Below the pieces are notes generated by a model that searched no databases, was not told the origin of the DNA, and was given only the letters and a program-made list of their open reading frames with translations. From Triplophysa rosa (lineage: Eukaryota; Chordata; Actinopteri; Cypriniformes; Nemacheilidae), in the NCBI RefSeq assembly GCF_024868665.1, contig NC_079891.1:21047262-21111261 (forward strand): a DNA stretch of 64,000 bases. The letters are read 5' to 3'. Shown here piece after piece: positions 36,885-49,065 of the stretch (its first letter is position 1; each line of letters opens with the position of its first letter). The position numbers and the translations under genes are program-made.

Positions 36885-38229
36885 GCTATCAGGGCATATC
36901 AAGCGATCTCTAACAAAACAATAGTGACGCATACAAATATGTTTTACTCACATAAGATTGCTGCGCCATTCCTATCGGATCAAATTTTGATGGCACAGCA
37001 CTGCTTTTTCATTTTAGTCTCTCCACAAATCCAGCATCAACCTATATAAATAAAACCACAACACGTGCTATTATTGCAAAATAATACCCCAAAATGTACA
37101 TTTTATAATGATGGTAGCCGACAATTTTGCGTGTAGTGTAACGGCGGGCCAGAGAGTTTAAGCCAACGTTACCCAGAATGGAACAGATGGCCATAGCCGA
37201 GGAAGAAGGACATGAGTCGATCGGTTAAACATCCCGCACACTTTTATAGTGGTGTAGAAACGGGGAAGGAAACCCTCCAGTTCCGTCACAAAGGAAAAAG
37301 AAAAGGTACACACATTGTCAGCGGGAGAGCGACCATCACACCTGTTCACCTCTCAGCGTCCAAGCCCAACTCTCCGCGTGCTAACGCAGAGGAGCCGCGT
37401 GCATACACAACAGACGTCACCTTAAAGGTACATACACATTAGACATAGGTGGCCGTTACACATACACATGAGACATAGGTGGCAGTTACAGTAGCCGGGA
37501 GAGGCGCAAATTTAAACGCTCATGTTTGTCGTATTTGAGGAAGGGACAAACAACATACGTATGTCGTATGGGTTGGAGGATATGTTGGATGCAGAGGAGG
37601 TGGGCTAATATTACGAAAATAAGGAAAATAAAGTTGATTGGGTAGACGGATAGGGAGATGGTATAGAAGAGAAAACTGCTCCACTACGTCAATAACTAAG
37701 CTGTACATCTACTGTACAGCTCTTCAAAGAAAAGGTTCTGTATAGGACCCCAATGAATCTTTTTTAAGACCGCACAGCAATAGAAAACACCAGATCACAG
37801 TGAGAATATAGTCCACAGCTATTTTACTTGCAATACACCTCTTGAAACAACCTGCATCACTCCATTAAATCCACTCCACTGTGTATCCCTATTGAAACCC
37901 AAAGGCACTTTCCTTCTCACCTGTGCTTTGATTACAGTTTGAACACATTTCACAAAATAAATGAACTGAGGCCTTCGGTCAACAGGGAAAAGAGAGCAAA
38001 CTCAAACAATGCCAGGCTTTCAAATGGATGCTTGCTTGGTGCTATTTAAAAGCATTTACATATACACAGAGATAAATGCAAAATTTGTACTTCGTGCTTA
38101 ATCTGATTAGATTGAAATGAGATCAAATTAAATTGGCATGGTAAAATAACTAGAGAGAAATTGCATATGTGTTTGTGCATTGGTTACCAAAATACACTTG
38201 GACACAGACAGAAAAAAAATCTAATTCAC
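36885..38229. other. Intergenic, unannotated
   Basis: A direct repeat of ACACATnAGACATAGGTGGC near 37436-37485 is visible. Open frames here show no domain. Confidence 0.4.
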
Positions 38230-38310
38230 TTGTTTTGTGTTCTACGGAACACAAAAAAAGATATTTTGAAGAATGTTGGTAACCCAACAACATTGGCACC
38301 CATTGATTCC
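38230..38310 (+). repeat. Fragment of 'GTTCACCC' element
   Basis: ACACAAAAAAAGATATTTTG, AAGAATGTTGGTAACC and CATTGGCACCCATTGATTCC match the central part of the family; both ends are lost. Confidence 0.65.
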
Positions 38311-38805
38311 CCAGCTATCAAATTGTGATGCGATCTGGGAAAACCCGTCGGATGGCGCTGGGACGTTTTCAGGAATAACAAAAAATAGATAGAAAGTAAA
38401 TTTTTTGTCAAAGTTGTTTTTTCATTAAATTAAATTATTATTCTATAACCTCTTGTCTATCATCTCTGAACATATTGTGGCAAGATTTACTTGTTTATTG
38501 CTAAAAATAGTGATTTATATAGTGTAGAGGTCTGCAACCCGGGTTTCGGTCAGGTTAATGTTTAATTAATAGCCTCGGGTTATTGTCGGAATCGGGTTTG
38601 TAACTAAAAAAATAGGCTATACAAAGTTTGCGTGCCGTGGTGCGTGCTTGCGTGTTTGCTACGTTGTGACCACAAAAAAACACGAGAGAAAACACACTCA
38701 ACTGTTTTTCGCATAAACTGTTCTGCGCATGTGCTCCCGCTCTTGTCCTTGTTGTCACAACACAGAAGGTGATGGTAAAATGAGTGCAATAAAGCAAAAT
38801 ATTAG

Positions 38806-38990
38806 CGAGGGAAAACTTATTACAGTTACAAATGATGCAGGGAAAGATGCACTTTGGAATAATTATGATCTTGTCATTACTGTCAGCATCGCTGGAAGTA
38901 GAAGCAGCAGCGAGAGGAACTTCAGTGCAGCTGGGCTAATTTTAATCAGAGGAGGACGGCGCTCAAACCATCAACAGTAGTTTTTGATGT
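38806..38990 (+). pseudogene. Remnant of hAT transposase C-terminal dimerisation domain
   Basis: The frame gives NNYDLVITVSIAGSRSSSER, then NFSAAGLIL, matching the SERxFSAAGxI signature of the hAT C-terminal domain. The next conserved element (RR..LKPSTV) is in another frame, showing a frameshift near 38960. The 5' portion with the zinc finger and catalytic DDE residues is not found within the element. Confidence 0.7.
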
Positions 38991-39959
38991 TTGAGTTCCA
39001 GAGTATTTCAAAAAAGATTTTTGACTTTTACACCTGTTAACTGTTATGTTTTGCACGCGAAGAAACGACACGGACAACCTTTTTTTCCGGAGTCTCTTTA
39101 CTCAAGTTTCCTGTTTGAGCACACTACGCCACACCACCTTGCGTCACAGTTACCTCAGGTGAAAAAATGGCAGGTACACGCAGGCTTACAAAATGCAAAG
39201 GAAAATAACGGTCAAAACAGGGTTCCCGGTGCTTGATAACACGGATAACAAAAACACGCTTCAGAAAATATGAATTTTACCTTCTTATTTTTGATTTTTC
39301 CAGTCCCGACTCGATAAACTTGCTGCTCGGTGGAGTTGCCAGCGCGCCACTGCTCTGCCAAAGATATCCTTCCGCCGATAAAGAAACTCCTCTGTAGTTT
39401 GATTTATTTATTTAATTTAAATCATAGTTGTCATTTAAACATTAAACATTTTCAACAAAAGAATATTTAATTATGTGATATAAGAAAAATCTACCAAAAC
39501 TCAGGAGAACTACTTTATCAAGCGGAACAAAGTGTTCTCGGTCGGGGTGTGCTCGACTGCATCACCTGCGCAAAGCAATCAGGTTATGACATCAAGATAC
39601 CGCGACATCGTTTCTAGGCAAGTGCTTCCTGATCGATCTCGCGGTAGTGTGACGTAGGCCGGCTCGGTCTGCGCAGCTAAGTACGAAGTCGAAAGTATCT
39701 GTCACATTGAGCAAGAACGTCGCTTGTGAGACTCATGTACATTGACCTGGATTTCTACATTTATCTATCGTGGTTGATTTTCATACAGTTAGGACAGTGA
39801 AAGGAAGAAAATACTGATACAGGCCTATTGAATGAATTAACAAAAATATTCTAGAAACTCCGACCATTTGCATTAAATACATCTGAATATCTGAGATATT
39901 TGTATGTTAAAAGGATTATCAACCAAATATAAGAACTTTAAAAAGTTCACATGCATAAT

Positions 39960-40372
39960 GTATTTTAAGCATGAAATCATATGCCCACTTGGAGCCCATG
40001 AAGGTCTCATATGGGCAAAGCTATGTGGGACCCATATTGGTATCCCACATGGGGCCCATATGTTTTGCCCATCTTAAACCTATGCCCATGTGGAGCCCAT
40101 ATCGCCCAGATAAAACCCATATGGGGCCCACATACCAATGTTCAAATGTACGCATTTAAAGGAGTTTAAAGGCATAATATGTATTTTAAGTATAAAATCC
40201 GTGTGCCCACATGCAGCCCATAAAGGTCCCATAAGGGCAAACCTATATGGGACCCACATTTGTAATCCCACATGGGGCCCATATATTTTGCCCTTTTTTA
40301 GCCCATGCCCATGTGGAGCCCATGTCGCCCAGATATAACCCACATGGGGCCCACATACCAATGTTGGCTGGG
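39960..40372. repeat. Two tandem ~220-bp 'CCCATATGGGGCCC' units
   Basis: CTATGTGGGACCCATATTGG at 40021 and CTATATGGGACCCACATTTG at 40241 mark units 220 bp apart. Each unit is full of CCATATGGG/CCACATGGGG palindromic words. It lies inside the hAT relic. Confidence 0.8.
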
Positions 40373-41215
40373 TGTGCTTTCATAATGACACAGCGCGCAC
40401 AGCACTGCTGCCTGTTTACATACAGTACAATGCGAGTTTGTATTACGTTATTTTAAATACGTTTATGAGCGTATAAAAGCATGGATTATTTAATTAGATT
40501 TCTTTTATCCGCATTTTCTGTTCTCTTTCTGTAGCGTGAGTCATAGACAGATTCAGTGTATGTTGCTATGAAGAGAAGGTTCACACAGTTCAAGAGAGAG
40601 TGATTGACAGCGTGATGCGATCGATCGTTTCCACCCAACAATAGAATATATACAGTTTTAGGTATGACATGATGTGCTTATTGAGCTTTAGTTCATTTAA
40701 CTTTTCTTTACTGCAACCTTTTGAAGTCAAATCTCTCTATTATATTTTATATTTACAAAAATACTGTAGGTATATTTTAGGAGCTGTTTGATTTGGGTTA
40801 AGTTTTACTTTTTGATTTTGATATTTGTTTTTCTGAGGGTCTAGACTACATGCAGCTACTATCACTTGACGCAAAAAACAGCAGTGGATGGCGTTATGGA
40901 TATATCGTCATTTTTATCGTTATCGCAACAAATACCAGGAATTATCTTGATAGAGTTTTAGGGCCATATCGCCCATCCCTAGTACGGGCTTTCGTTTAAA
41001 GCCTGTGCAGACCTCTAATATAGTGGCTAGCTGATGTCTATATGCCAGGAGAGCATATTCACTCATAACTTTCCCTCTCTTAACACTACAAAGACCGTTC
41101 ACATATCAAAGTAAACCACATAACATGAAGAATGAAGCAGTATCAATGCACATTTCCCGACAGTCCTGTGAAACCAACGGCATGCAAAGTTTTTTATACA
41201 ACGTTTTTGTGAGAT

Positions 41216-42451
41216 CAGTGGCCTAGCACAGAATCTCGGGCCCTGTGCAAGGGCAATGTGTTGGGTCCCCGCTATTTTTAAGTAAACTGTTATTTTTATT
41301 TATAATACAGCACTGAATCTCATTTCTAGATGAATTGTGATATACTAAAATATGAATAAATCACCTCAGTATCCCCTTAAACATGAATTGACAGTTTAAC
41401 TATATTTAATTTGAATTGTGTTCCATTAATAGAGACACTGTGCGGTGTAGTCAAAAACATTACACATTTAACTATTGAACAAATATATAAAATAAAATGT
41501 AGTACTAGTACAACTACTGCATAAATGGTAGTAATAATGCCACTTCATGACTGTAACTGAGATTGCCAATTAATATTTCTTAAAAAGTTTAATGCCAAGT
41601 CGAGTAGGCTATGTCAAGAAACAATGGCTCCCCTCTTTTATCAATTTTTATAAAGTAAAAAGGCCTAAATACACTAGCACATCTTTTACTTACATATTTA
41701 TTGACCTTTTTAACTTTAGCGCGTTATTATTTTAATTATATGTTTATATATTATTAGGGATAAAATGAATATGTCAGACGAACTGCCTCAACCTCGTACA
41801 TATCCAAAGTTTGCCTCAATACGCAGATAAAAACAAAAAGCGCGAGATGTTTCTCCCTTATTGTGCTCCGTAGTCAGGTGTAGGGGGGGGGGGTTGTGGG
41901 TGTGCGAGTGGTAGGTTGTGCTGCTGCTGTTATTGCCTTTCCAGCATACATGTCCGATTCGCAATTGCATTCACGTTCCGTGCATACGCGCCCGATTCAC
42001 GCTTCTAATCCGTCCATCTCTCTGCCCTAGCATCCGTTTCTGGCAAAAAAGTAACTGGGAAACCAGGAAAATGTCCAGTATGCCCGATGGCCAATCCAGC
42101 CCTGGCTGCGAGCGGAGTCAGTGAACGCAGAGACTGTGAGCGGGAAATGGAAACCCCCGAGCGGAATAAACGGATATCTTGCGGAGTGATAACAGAATGC
42201 TTTTAGCAGGGATGTCAGTCCATTCCACTTCACTCACTCATACAGCCTATCGTGCAGTTCGCGGTGAGGCATGACAGACGTCTGCCGAAGCTTCTCAAAA
42301 TTAGTGGAGAACAGAGAAGTTGCACTGATGCGCAGTATAACCGCACAATTGTAAAATAATAATTAAGATAATTTCAGGAACTTCAAGGCATCTCACATCC
42401 CAAGGCCCTATGTACTCAGTCACCCTTTTCCCCCCACTTGCGACGCCCCTG
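41216..42451. mobile_element. Probable hAT-type element (AGTGGCC/CGCCCCT ends)
   Basis: GTGAGAT occurs at 41209-41215 and again at 42452-42458, flanking ends CAGTGGCCTAGCA and (inverse) CAGGGGCGTCGCA, a weak inverted pair resembling hAT ends. The interior includes a poly-G run at 41882-41892. No transposase. Confidence 0.5.
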
Positions 42452-42517
42452 GTGAGATGGCGGAGCTCACCGGAGACTGCGGTCAGGCCAGCCTCCACCT
42501 TGAAAACGACGGTCAAG

Positions 42518-42603
42518 TGTAATAATAATATAAAGCAGAGTTTTTTATTTATAAGCCCATGAAATGTCTCTTATACGTTGTTTTTTTCTACACGTTTAGA
42601 CAA
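42518..42603 (-). repeat. Inverted partial copy of the 167-bp array unit
   Basis: Reads on the minus strand as AAGAGACATTTCATGGGCTT, ATAAATAAAAAACTCTGCTT, TATATT, matching the units at 46.5-48.4 kb. Confidence 0.75.
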
Positions 42604-43009
42604 ATGTACCGATGCTGAAGTAATATTATAAGAGCTCATACTTTGGGTGAACATAAGATGACAATACTGGAGACTGACCCTTGCACAGGTAGTTGCAGGT
42701 ATTAGTCGGTTGCTCAAAATGAGATCAGGCAATTGCTGTGTCCCAATCCACATACTCTCTGTCCTAAATAGTCTTCAAAAGTAGAATTAGTATGTCCCAA
42801 AATGTTATCAAGGCAACAACGGCCAATTCCGCTTCCTGGTAGTATGTTCCATTGCGTGCATATTGTTTTGCTACACAGTAAAATGTATATACTTTTCCAT
42901 TACAAAAACAATACATACTTTTTTGCATAGTATAAGTAGGTGAGTCGGGATGCAGCAAATGACTGTGGTTGAGGTGTGTACTTAAACAGTGATTTGATGA
43001 GTGTATATT
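42604..43009. other. Intergenic, unannotated
   Basis: Nothing recognised. Confidence 0.4.
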
Positions 43010-43209
43010 CAGAATCAGAATCAGAAAGAGCTTTATTGCCAAGGAATTTGTTTTAGTGACAGAAGCTTCCAGTGCACATGCAGGTTAAAAAAGTGACAAG
43101 GCATAGGTAACAAAACGTAAAAAAATGAGAGACAATACACATCAAACAAAAGGACAATAGGCAGTATATTGGATGTACAGATGTGCAATATACAAATTAT
43201 ACTGTTATG

Positions 43210-44170
43210 CAGGGATGCAACTAACGATTATTTTGATAATCGATTAGTTTGGCGATTATTTTTTTTTCGATTAATCGATTAATCGGATAAAACTGAAATT
43301 ATATCTTTTGCTTATAATAAGTAAATCAGATATGGGAAAAGTATACACAACTGAATTCATTAGCCTTCTCCCAAAATGTTGTGAATGTCTCCATAATTAA
43401 CACACCTGGTGAGTTGATTTATGTGTGTCATATTAGAAGCAACTGACAATAGTCTCTCCCAAACGTGAGAGCGAGGGGAGGGTCGGCCAAGGAAATTTTT
43501 TTTGTGCCATGAAAAGTGAGATATTTGTCATTCAAATGTAGTGAAGCACAGTAAAAAGTAAACAGAAAAAGTAATACTTAAGTACAAATACACAAAAAGT
43601 GTACTTAAGTACAGTACTCAAGTAAATGTCGTTACCCACCTCTGAACTAAATAAACCACCAAATCAGGGTATTTAGCCTATTATGTACTTTGCAAAGTGA
43701 AAACGCCACAAATTGGGTTTTACCAATATAATCTTTAATTTTGTCATTTAAAACACCTCTCCCCTTTAAACTTTAAAACTGCGCAGCTTGAAGAAATGCA
43801 TGCAGAACACGTTGGACTTTAAAACTGCGCACCTCGCGCTGCACGGAGAGACGCACGCACCGAGAGACACGTCTGACTTTAAAACTGGGCAACATGTGCC
43901 GCACGGAGAGACACGTCTGACTTTAAAACTGCGCAACATGTGCCGCACGGAGAGACACGTCTGACTTTAAAACTGCGTACCTTGCGCTGCACGGAGAGAC
44001 ACGTGTGACTTTCAAACTGCACATTTTGTGCTGCACGAAGAGACGCACGCATTTAAAACTGTGCAGCTCGCAAGTGACGTCACAGACCAACTAATCGATA
44101 ATGAAATTCGTTGACAACGAATTTCATTATCGATTATTATCGATTTTATCAATTAGTTGTTGCAGCCCTA
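43210..44170. mobile_element. Non-autonomous hAT element with CTGTTATG target duplication
   Basis: Ends CAGGGATGCAAC and GTTGCAGCCCTA are inverted. CTGTTATG flanks at 43202-43209 and 44171-44178, a perfect 8-bp duplication. Subterminal parts hold ATCGATTAATCGATTAATCG and a long inverse near 44090-44150. 961 bp, no transposase. Confidence 0.88.
43815..44060 (+). repeat. 44-bp tandem repeat inside the hAT element
   Basis: GACTTTAAAACTGCGCA words begin at 43815, 43875, 43919, 43963 and 44007. The spacing is 44 bp except the first (60 bp, with an extra 16 bp). Each unit contains GCACGGAGAGACACGT. Confidence 0.85.
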
Positions 44171-46509
44171 CTGTTATGTACAAGTTATGCAGGGGAATGT
44201 GCTAAATATTATATCAACAACATACGTATGATAAATATGAGTATATAGTTGTGTATTGCACGTGTTTTTATTGCACAGTAGAACATTTAACTGTTCAAGA
44301 GGTAGATGGCCTGAGGACAGAAACTTTTCCTATGTCTGACTGTTTTGGTGCTCAGTGCTCTGTAAAGCCGACCAGATGGCAGCAGTTCAAAAAGAAAGTG
44401 TGCGGGGTGTGAGGGGTCCAGAGTGATTTTGCGAGTTCTTTTACTCACTCTGGATGAGTACAGTTCTCATAGATTGGGGAGGGTTGTGCCAGTGATTCGC
44501 TCAGCAGTCCGGACTATCCGTTGTAGTTTTCGGAGGTCAGTTTTGCAGCTGAGCCAAACCAGACAGTTATGGAAGTGCAGAGGACGGATTCAATGACAGC
44601 TGAGTAGAACTGTAAGAGCAGCTCCTGTGGCAGGTTGAACTTCCTCAGCTGACGAAGGAAGTACAGCCTCTGCTGGGCCTTTTTGACAATAGTGTCAATG
44701 TGAATGTCCCACTTTAGGTCCTGTGAGATGGTGGTGCCCAGGAACCTGAATGACTCTACTGTGGCCACAGTGCTGTTCATGATGCTGAGTGGGGGGAGAG
44801 CCGGGGTGTTTCTCCTAAAGTCCACTATCATCTCCACTGTTTTTAAGGTGTTTAGCTCCAGGTTGTTATGACTGCACCAGACAGCCAGCTGCTCAACCTC
44901 ACTTCTGTAAGCAGACTCGTCACCGTCCTGGATGAGGCCAATAACTGTAGTGTCGTCTGCGAACTTCAGGAGCTTGACAGAGGGGTCAGTAGAGGTGCAG
45001 TCGTTGGTGTACAGGGAGAAGAGCAGTGGGCAGAGCACACATCCCTGGGGGGTACCGGTGCTGATGGTACGGCTGTTGGATGTGAATTTACCGATTCTAA
45101 ATAGCTGTTGCCTGTCTGTCAGAAAGCTGGTGATCCATTGACAGACAGAACTAGGAACAGAGAGCTGGTTTAGTTTGGTTTGGAGGAGTGTTGGGACGAT
45201 GGTGTTAAAGGCTGAACTGAAGTCCACAAACAGGATCCTTGCATAATTCCCTGGTCTGTCCAGATGTTGTAGGGTGTAATGCAGTCCCATGTTGACTGCA
45301 TCATCCACAGACCTGTTTGCTCGGTAAGCAAACTGCAGGTTTTGGATTTCTTTGGGATGGGAATAATGGTGGAGCGTTTGAAGCAGGAAGGAACTTTGCA
45401 CAGCTCCAGTGATCTGTTCAAGATCTGTGAAAAAACGGGGGCCAGCTGGTCAGCACAGGATTTCAGACAGGCTGGTGAAACACCGTCTGTGCCTGGTGCT
45501 TTCCTTCTCTTTTGTTTCCTTAAGACCTGACGCACATTATCTTCACTGATCTGAAGTGCAGAAGGGGAGGAGAGGGGGGTAGCTGGAGGTGTTGATGGTT
45601 GTGTAGAGAGGTGGTCAGTGTGGGGTGTGAGACGGGGGTTTCAAATCTACAGTAAAACTCATTCAGGTCATCAGCAAGCTGTTGATTTGCCTCAGTGCTG
45701 GGGGATGGTGTCTTGTAATGTCTTTCAGGCCTTTCCACACCGAGACAGGGTCATTTGCTGGAAACTGGTTTTCCAGATTTTTAGTGTAGCTCTTCTTAGC
45801 CACTCTAATTTCCTTTGTCAGTGTGTTCTTGGCCTGATTGTACAAGATTCTGTCCCCACTCCTGTAGGCATCCTCTTTGGCCTGGCGAAGCTGTCTGAGT
45901 TTTGGTGTGAACCATGGTTTGTCGTTGTTATATGTTAAATATGTTCTGGTAAGAATGCACCTGTCCTCACAGAAACTGATGTATGATGTTACAGTCTCTG
46001 TGAGCTCGTCCAGATCGGTGGCAGCAGCTTTAAAAATACTCCAATCAGTGCAGTCTAAGCAGGCTTTTAAGGCCCGCTCTGCTTCGTTGGTCCATCTCTT
46101 TACAGTCCTTACTACTGGCTTAGCAGATTTAAGTTTTTGTCTGTATGTTGGGAGAAGATGAACCAGGCAGTGGTCAGAGAGTCCTAAAGCTGCTCTGGGG
46201 ACAGAGCAATATGCATCCTTTATTGTGGTATAGCAGTGGTCCAAAATATTACTGTCTCTGGTGGGGCATGCAATGTGTTTTGACAGTCTAGTGTGAGTTT
46301 TGCTTTATTAAAGTCTCCGAGAATGATTATAAGAGTCAGGGTGTTGTTGTTTTTGGTCTGCGATCTGATCAGCCAGCTGTTATAGCGCGGCGCTCACGTG
46401 CGCTTGCGGAGGAATATAAACACTTACGAGAAAGGCTTACAGTTAATGAAGAGCACTTCTACATCGGAACAGCACATCTTCTTTAAGATGAATGAATAAA
46501 AAATTCTTT

Positions 46510-48420
46510 ATGAATAAAAAAAACTCTGCTTTATATTGTCCTGATATTGCACGTGGGACTACATGAGGTGGTGCTCTATCACCCTGAAGTAGAATGAGTG
46601 TGTGGAAACAGAGAGGTTTCTTTTAAAATCTGCCTAAACTTATAAAAAAACTATGTTTAAGAGACATTTCATGGGCTTATAAATAAAAAAAACTGCTTTA
46701 TATTGTCCTGATATTGCACGTGGGACTACCTGAGGTGGTGCTCTATCACCCTGAAGTAGAATGAGTCTGTGGAAACAGAGAGATTTCTTTCAAAATCTGC
46801 CTAAACTTATAAAAAAAAACGTCTCGGTTACGTTTGTAACCTCGGTTCCCTGATGGAGGGAACGAGACGTTGTGTCGAACCGACAGATGGGGTTCGTCCT
46901 TGAGAACCAATCGCTTCCGACTTTTCTAGAAAAGGCCAATGAAAATTGGAAAATGAAATTTGCATGCCGGACTCCGCCCCGGACATCCGGGTATAAAAGG
47001 GAGACGGCGTGCATCATTCATTCACCTTAGTTGTGAGGAGCCTGAGACCTCTCACGACTGCTGCAGAGGACAGCACGTGTTGTGGCAAGAGGACACAACG
47101 TCTCGTTCCCTCCATCAGGGAACCGAGGTTACAAACGTAACCGAGACGTTCCCTTTCTGTCGGTCTCTCGACGTTGTGTCGAACCGACAGATGGGGTTCC
47201 AATGGAAAACGCCATAACACGGTGCCCTGTCACAATCTCAACGAAGCGACAGTGACTGGCCTGCGTGTCAGCCGTGAACGCTACCGCGAAATTGTAACCT
47301 ACCAGTGGGTAGGTAGGGGGTCCCAGAGCTTTCAAAGGTGGGAAGGCCCCTACCTTCGGCCTCACAGGCGGCGGCCTTGTTTCTCTAACAGCGAGAAGCC
47401 GCCCGGAACCGTAAGGCACTGGGTAAGCGCTACTTCCTCAAGTGGGGATGCGCTACAGAGACCACTTCCTACCGCAGGGAGGAGACTAGTGGAGATACCA
47501 ACATGGTCTCACCGATAGGGAGAACTCATGGGAAGAAAGTGCGGACTGAAGAGTTAACACCGCGAGGTGGGTACCAAGGTGGGAACCAGCATGAGGATAC
47601 ATCAGACGGAACCGCCCTGCTGGGGGGTTGCAACGTCTGGTAGCACTAGGTCCGGTTAGAGCTATGTTGCGAATAACTCAGGTGATACCCGGCCTAAGGG
47701 GCAGGGCTGCTCTGCCCAGCCCGCCCACAGGAGGTGCTTGCTAGTGATGGATGGAGTGCCTGTTCTTCACCCAGTGGGGGAAGAAGGGAGGCTAGTAGTA
47801 CGCTGACCCCCTTAGGAGAAAGGGGGGGAAGGTACTGTCAAGGCGTACACCCTACCGGTCGCCGGTCTTGCCTGATGCCCGCAAGACTGTTTAATACTTC
47901 AACAATGTTTAAGAGACATTTCATGGGCTTATGAATAAAAAAACCTCTGCTTTATATTGTCCTGATATTGCACGTGGGACTACCTGAGGTGGTGCTCTAT
48001 CACCCTGAAGTAGAATGAGTCTGTGGAAACAGAGAGATTTATTTTAAAATCTGTCTAAACTTATAAAAAAAACTATGTTTAAGAGACATTTCATGGGCTT
48101 ATGAATAAAAAAAACTCTGCTTTATATTGTCCTGATATTGCACGTGGGACTACCTGAGGTGGTGCTCTATCACCCTGAAGTAGAATGAGTCTGTGGAAAC
48201 AGAGAGATTTATTTTAAAATCTGTCTAAACTTATAAAAAAACAGTTTAAGAGACATTTCATGGGCTTATGAATAAAAAAAACTCTGCTTTCTATTGTCCT
48301 GATATTGCATGTCGGACAATACGAGGTGGTGCTCTATCCCCCTGAAGTAGAACGAGCCTGTGGAAAGAGAGATTTTGCTTTTAACATCTCTCTTATAGAA
48401 CTTATAGAAACACAGCATAC
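46510..48420 (+). repeat. ~167-bp tandem array, about five units, interrupted by DIRS derivative
   Basis: TGCTTTATATTGTCCTGAT recurs at 46527, 46694, 47948, 48118 and 48285, giving periods of 167, 170 and 167 bp, with the second and third separated by the insertion 46820-47903. Each unit has ACATTTCATGGGCTTATGAA, an A-run, GGTGGTGCTCTATCACCCTG and AGTAGAATGAG. The last unit decays by 48420. Confidence 0.85.
46820..47903 (+). mobile_element. Short DIRS-related derivative inserted in the array
   Basis: The left part (46821-46885) GTTACGTTTGTAACCTCGGT, TCCCTGATGGAGGGAACGAG is repeated in exact inverse at 47091-47147. Between them is a promoter segment with GGGTATAAAAGGGAGACGG (TATA at 46992-46998) that matches the 5' regions of the two longer DIRS copies. 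After the second inverse arm comes TCTGTCGGT...ACCGACAGA and about 700 bp of GC-richer sequence with no recognisable domain. It sits between A-run and ATGTTTAAG of the array unit, with no clear target duplication, as expected for tyrosine-recombinase elements. Confidence 0.7.
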
Positions 48421-49065
48421 AAGAGACATCTTATGATTAGCTAAACAACAGTATATATAGCACCACCTTATGTATGACCCTGAACACTCTAACAAGAACC
48501 AGAATAGCCCAGCAATAGAGCTTGAGAATCTACATCATTTTGCATTGCATGTTTGACACGCACAGCAGCGTAAAATGACAGCAAATAGATATCACCAGAG
48601 TTAAAAACGCTTGTATTTACATTCAAATTTTTAAGAGCTGTTTGCACTTGTTTAGAATATATGGAATAATATTTTAATTCCTTTGTTTATTCAAAGAAGC
48701 GCTCCCTTATGGACACGGAATGATAGCAAAGAGCTTTATCACAAATGACCTTTCTAAATGTATTTTGCACATTTCTGATGGTGTGAGAACTCATATATTC
48801 AAGCGGATCAGAAATTATGAATCTGTAATAATAAGTACACATGACAAAGCCACATTTCACAAGTTATTTATATTTTATTAAGTTGCACTTTCTAAGTGTT
48901 TTTATTTTTTAAACACTTTTATTAAGTGTTGTTTCTAAGCTAAGAAACATCAAATTATTGAATTCCGTTTTGCCCTCCGGTCTTGAGAGCAGATATGGCA
49001 GTTCGATTTTTTTCCGAAATCATACGGTGCGTGCCTTGGGGTTGTAGGGGTAGGCTGAACTAAAG
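48421..49065. other. Intergenic, unannotated
   Basis: AT-rich; nothing recognised. Confidence 0.4.

Larger units (their letters stand above)
38525..41017 (+). mobile_element. hAT transposon relic, perfect TIR and 8-bp target duplication
   Basis: Ends TAGAGGTCTGCA and TGCAGACCTCTA are perfect 12-bp inverses. The flanks are ATATAGTG at 38517-38524 and ATATAGTG at 41018-41025, a perfect 8-bp duplication as expected for hAT. Near 38880-38980 the plus strand encodes a piece of the hAT dimerisation domain. The rest of the transposase is gone. A duplicated 220-bp block fills 39960-40370. Confidence 0.88.
43010..46378 (-). mobile_element. LINE relic (endonuclease end, RT, 3' tail), split by hAT element
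   Basis: Minus strand, read right to left: the endonuclease motif LIIILGDFNKA near 46310, then [19 protein letters not shown], a linker, then RT: LNRSLELCKVPSCFKRSTII, RVLFVDFSSAFNT-type motif (seen as ILFVDFSSAFNTIVP), STGTPQGCVLCPLLFSLYTN, catalytic FADD, SFRFLGTTISQDLKWDIHID and KKAQQRLYFLRQLRKFNLP. The C-terminal end (PAHFLFELLPSGRLYRAL) stops near 44290. A 3' UTR with AATAAAGCTCTTTC and a (GATTCT)n tail ends at about 43010, interrupted by the hAT element at 43210-44170. At least three frameshifts make it inactive. It belongs to the Jockey/CR1-like group by pattern. Confidence 0.82.

Noticed and set aside
39971..40456. Overlapping frames rich in Gly-Pro-His-Met
   Set aside because: They follow the CCCATATGGG palindromic repeat and are not coding.
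46510..48420. CRISPR-like array
   Set aside because: Units are about 167 bp and repeat throughout; there are no spacers and the context is eukaryotic.
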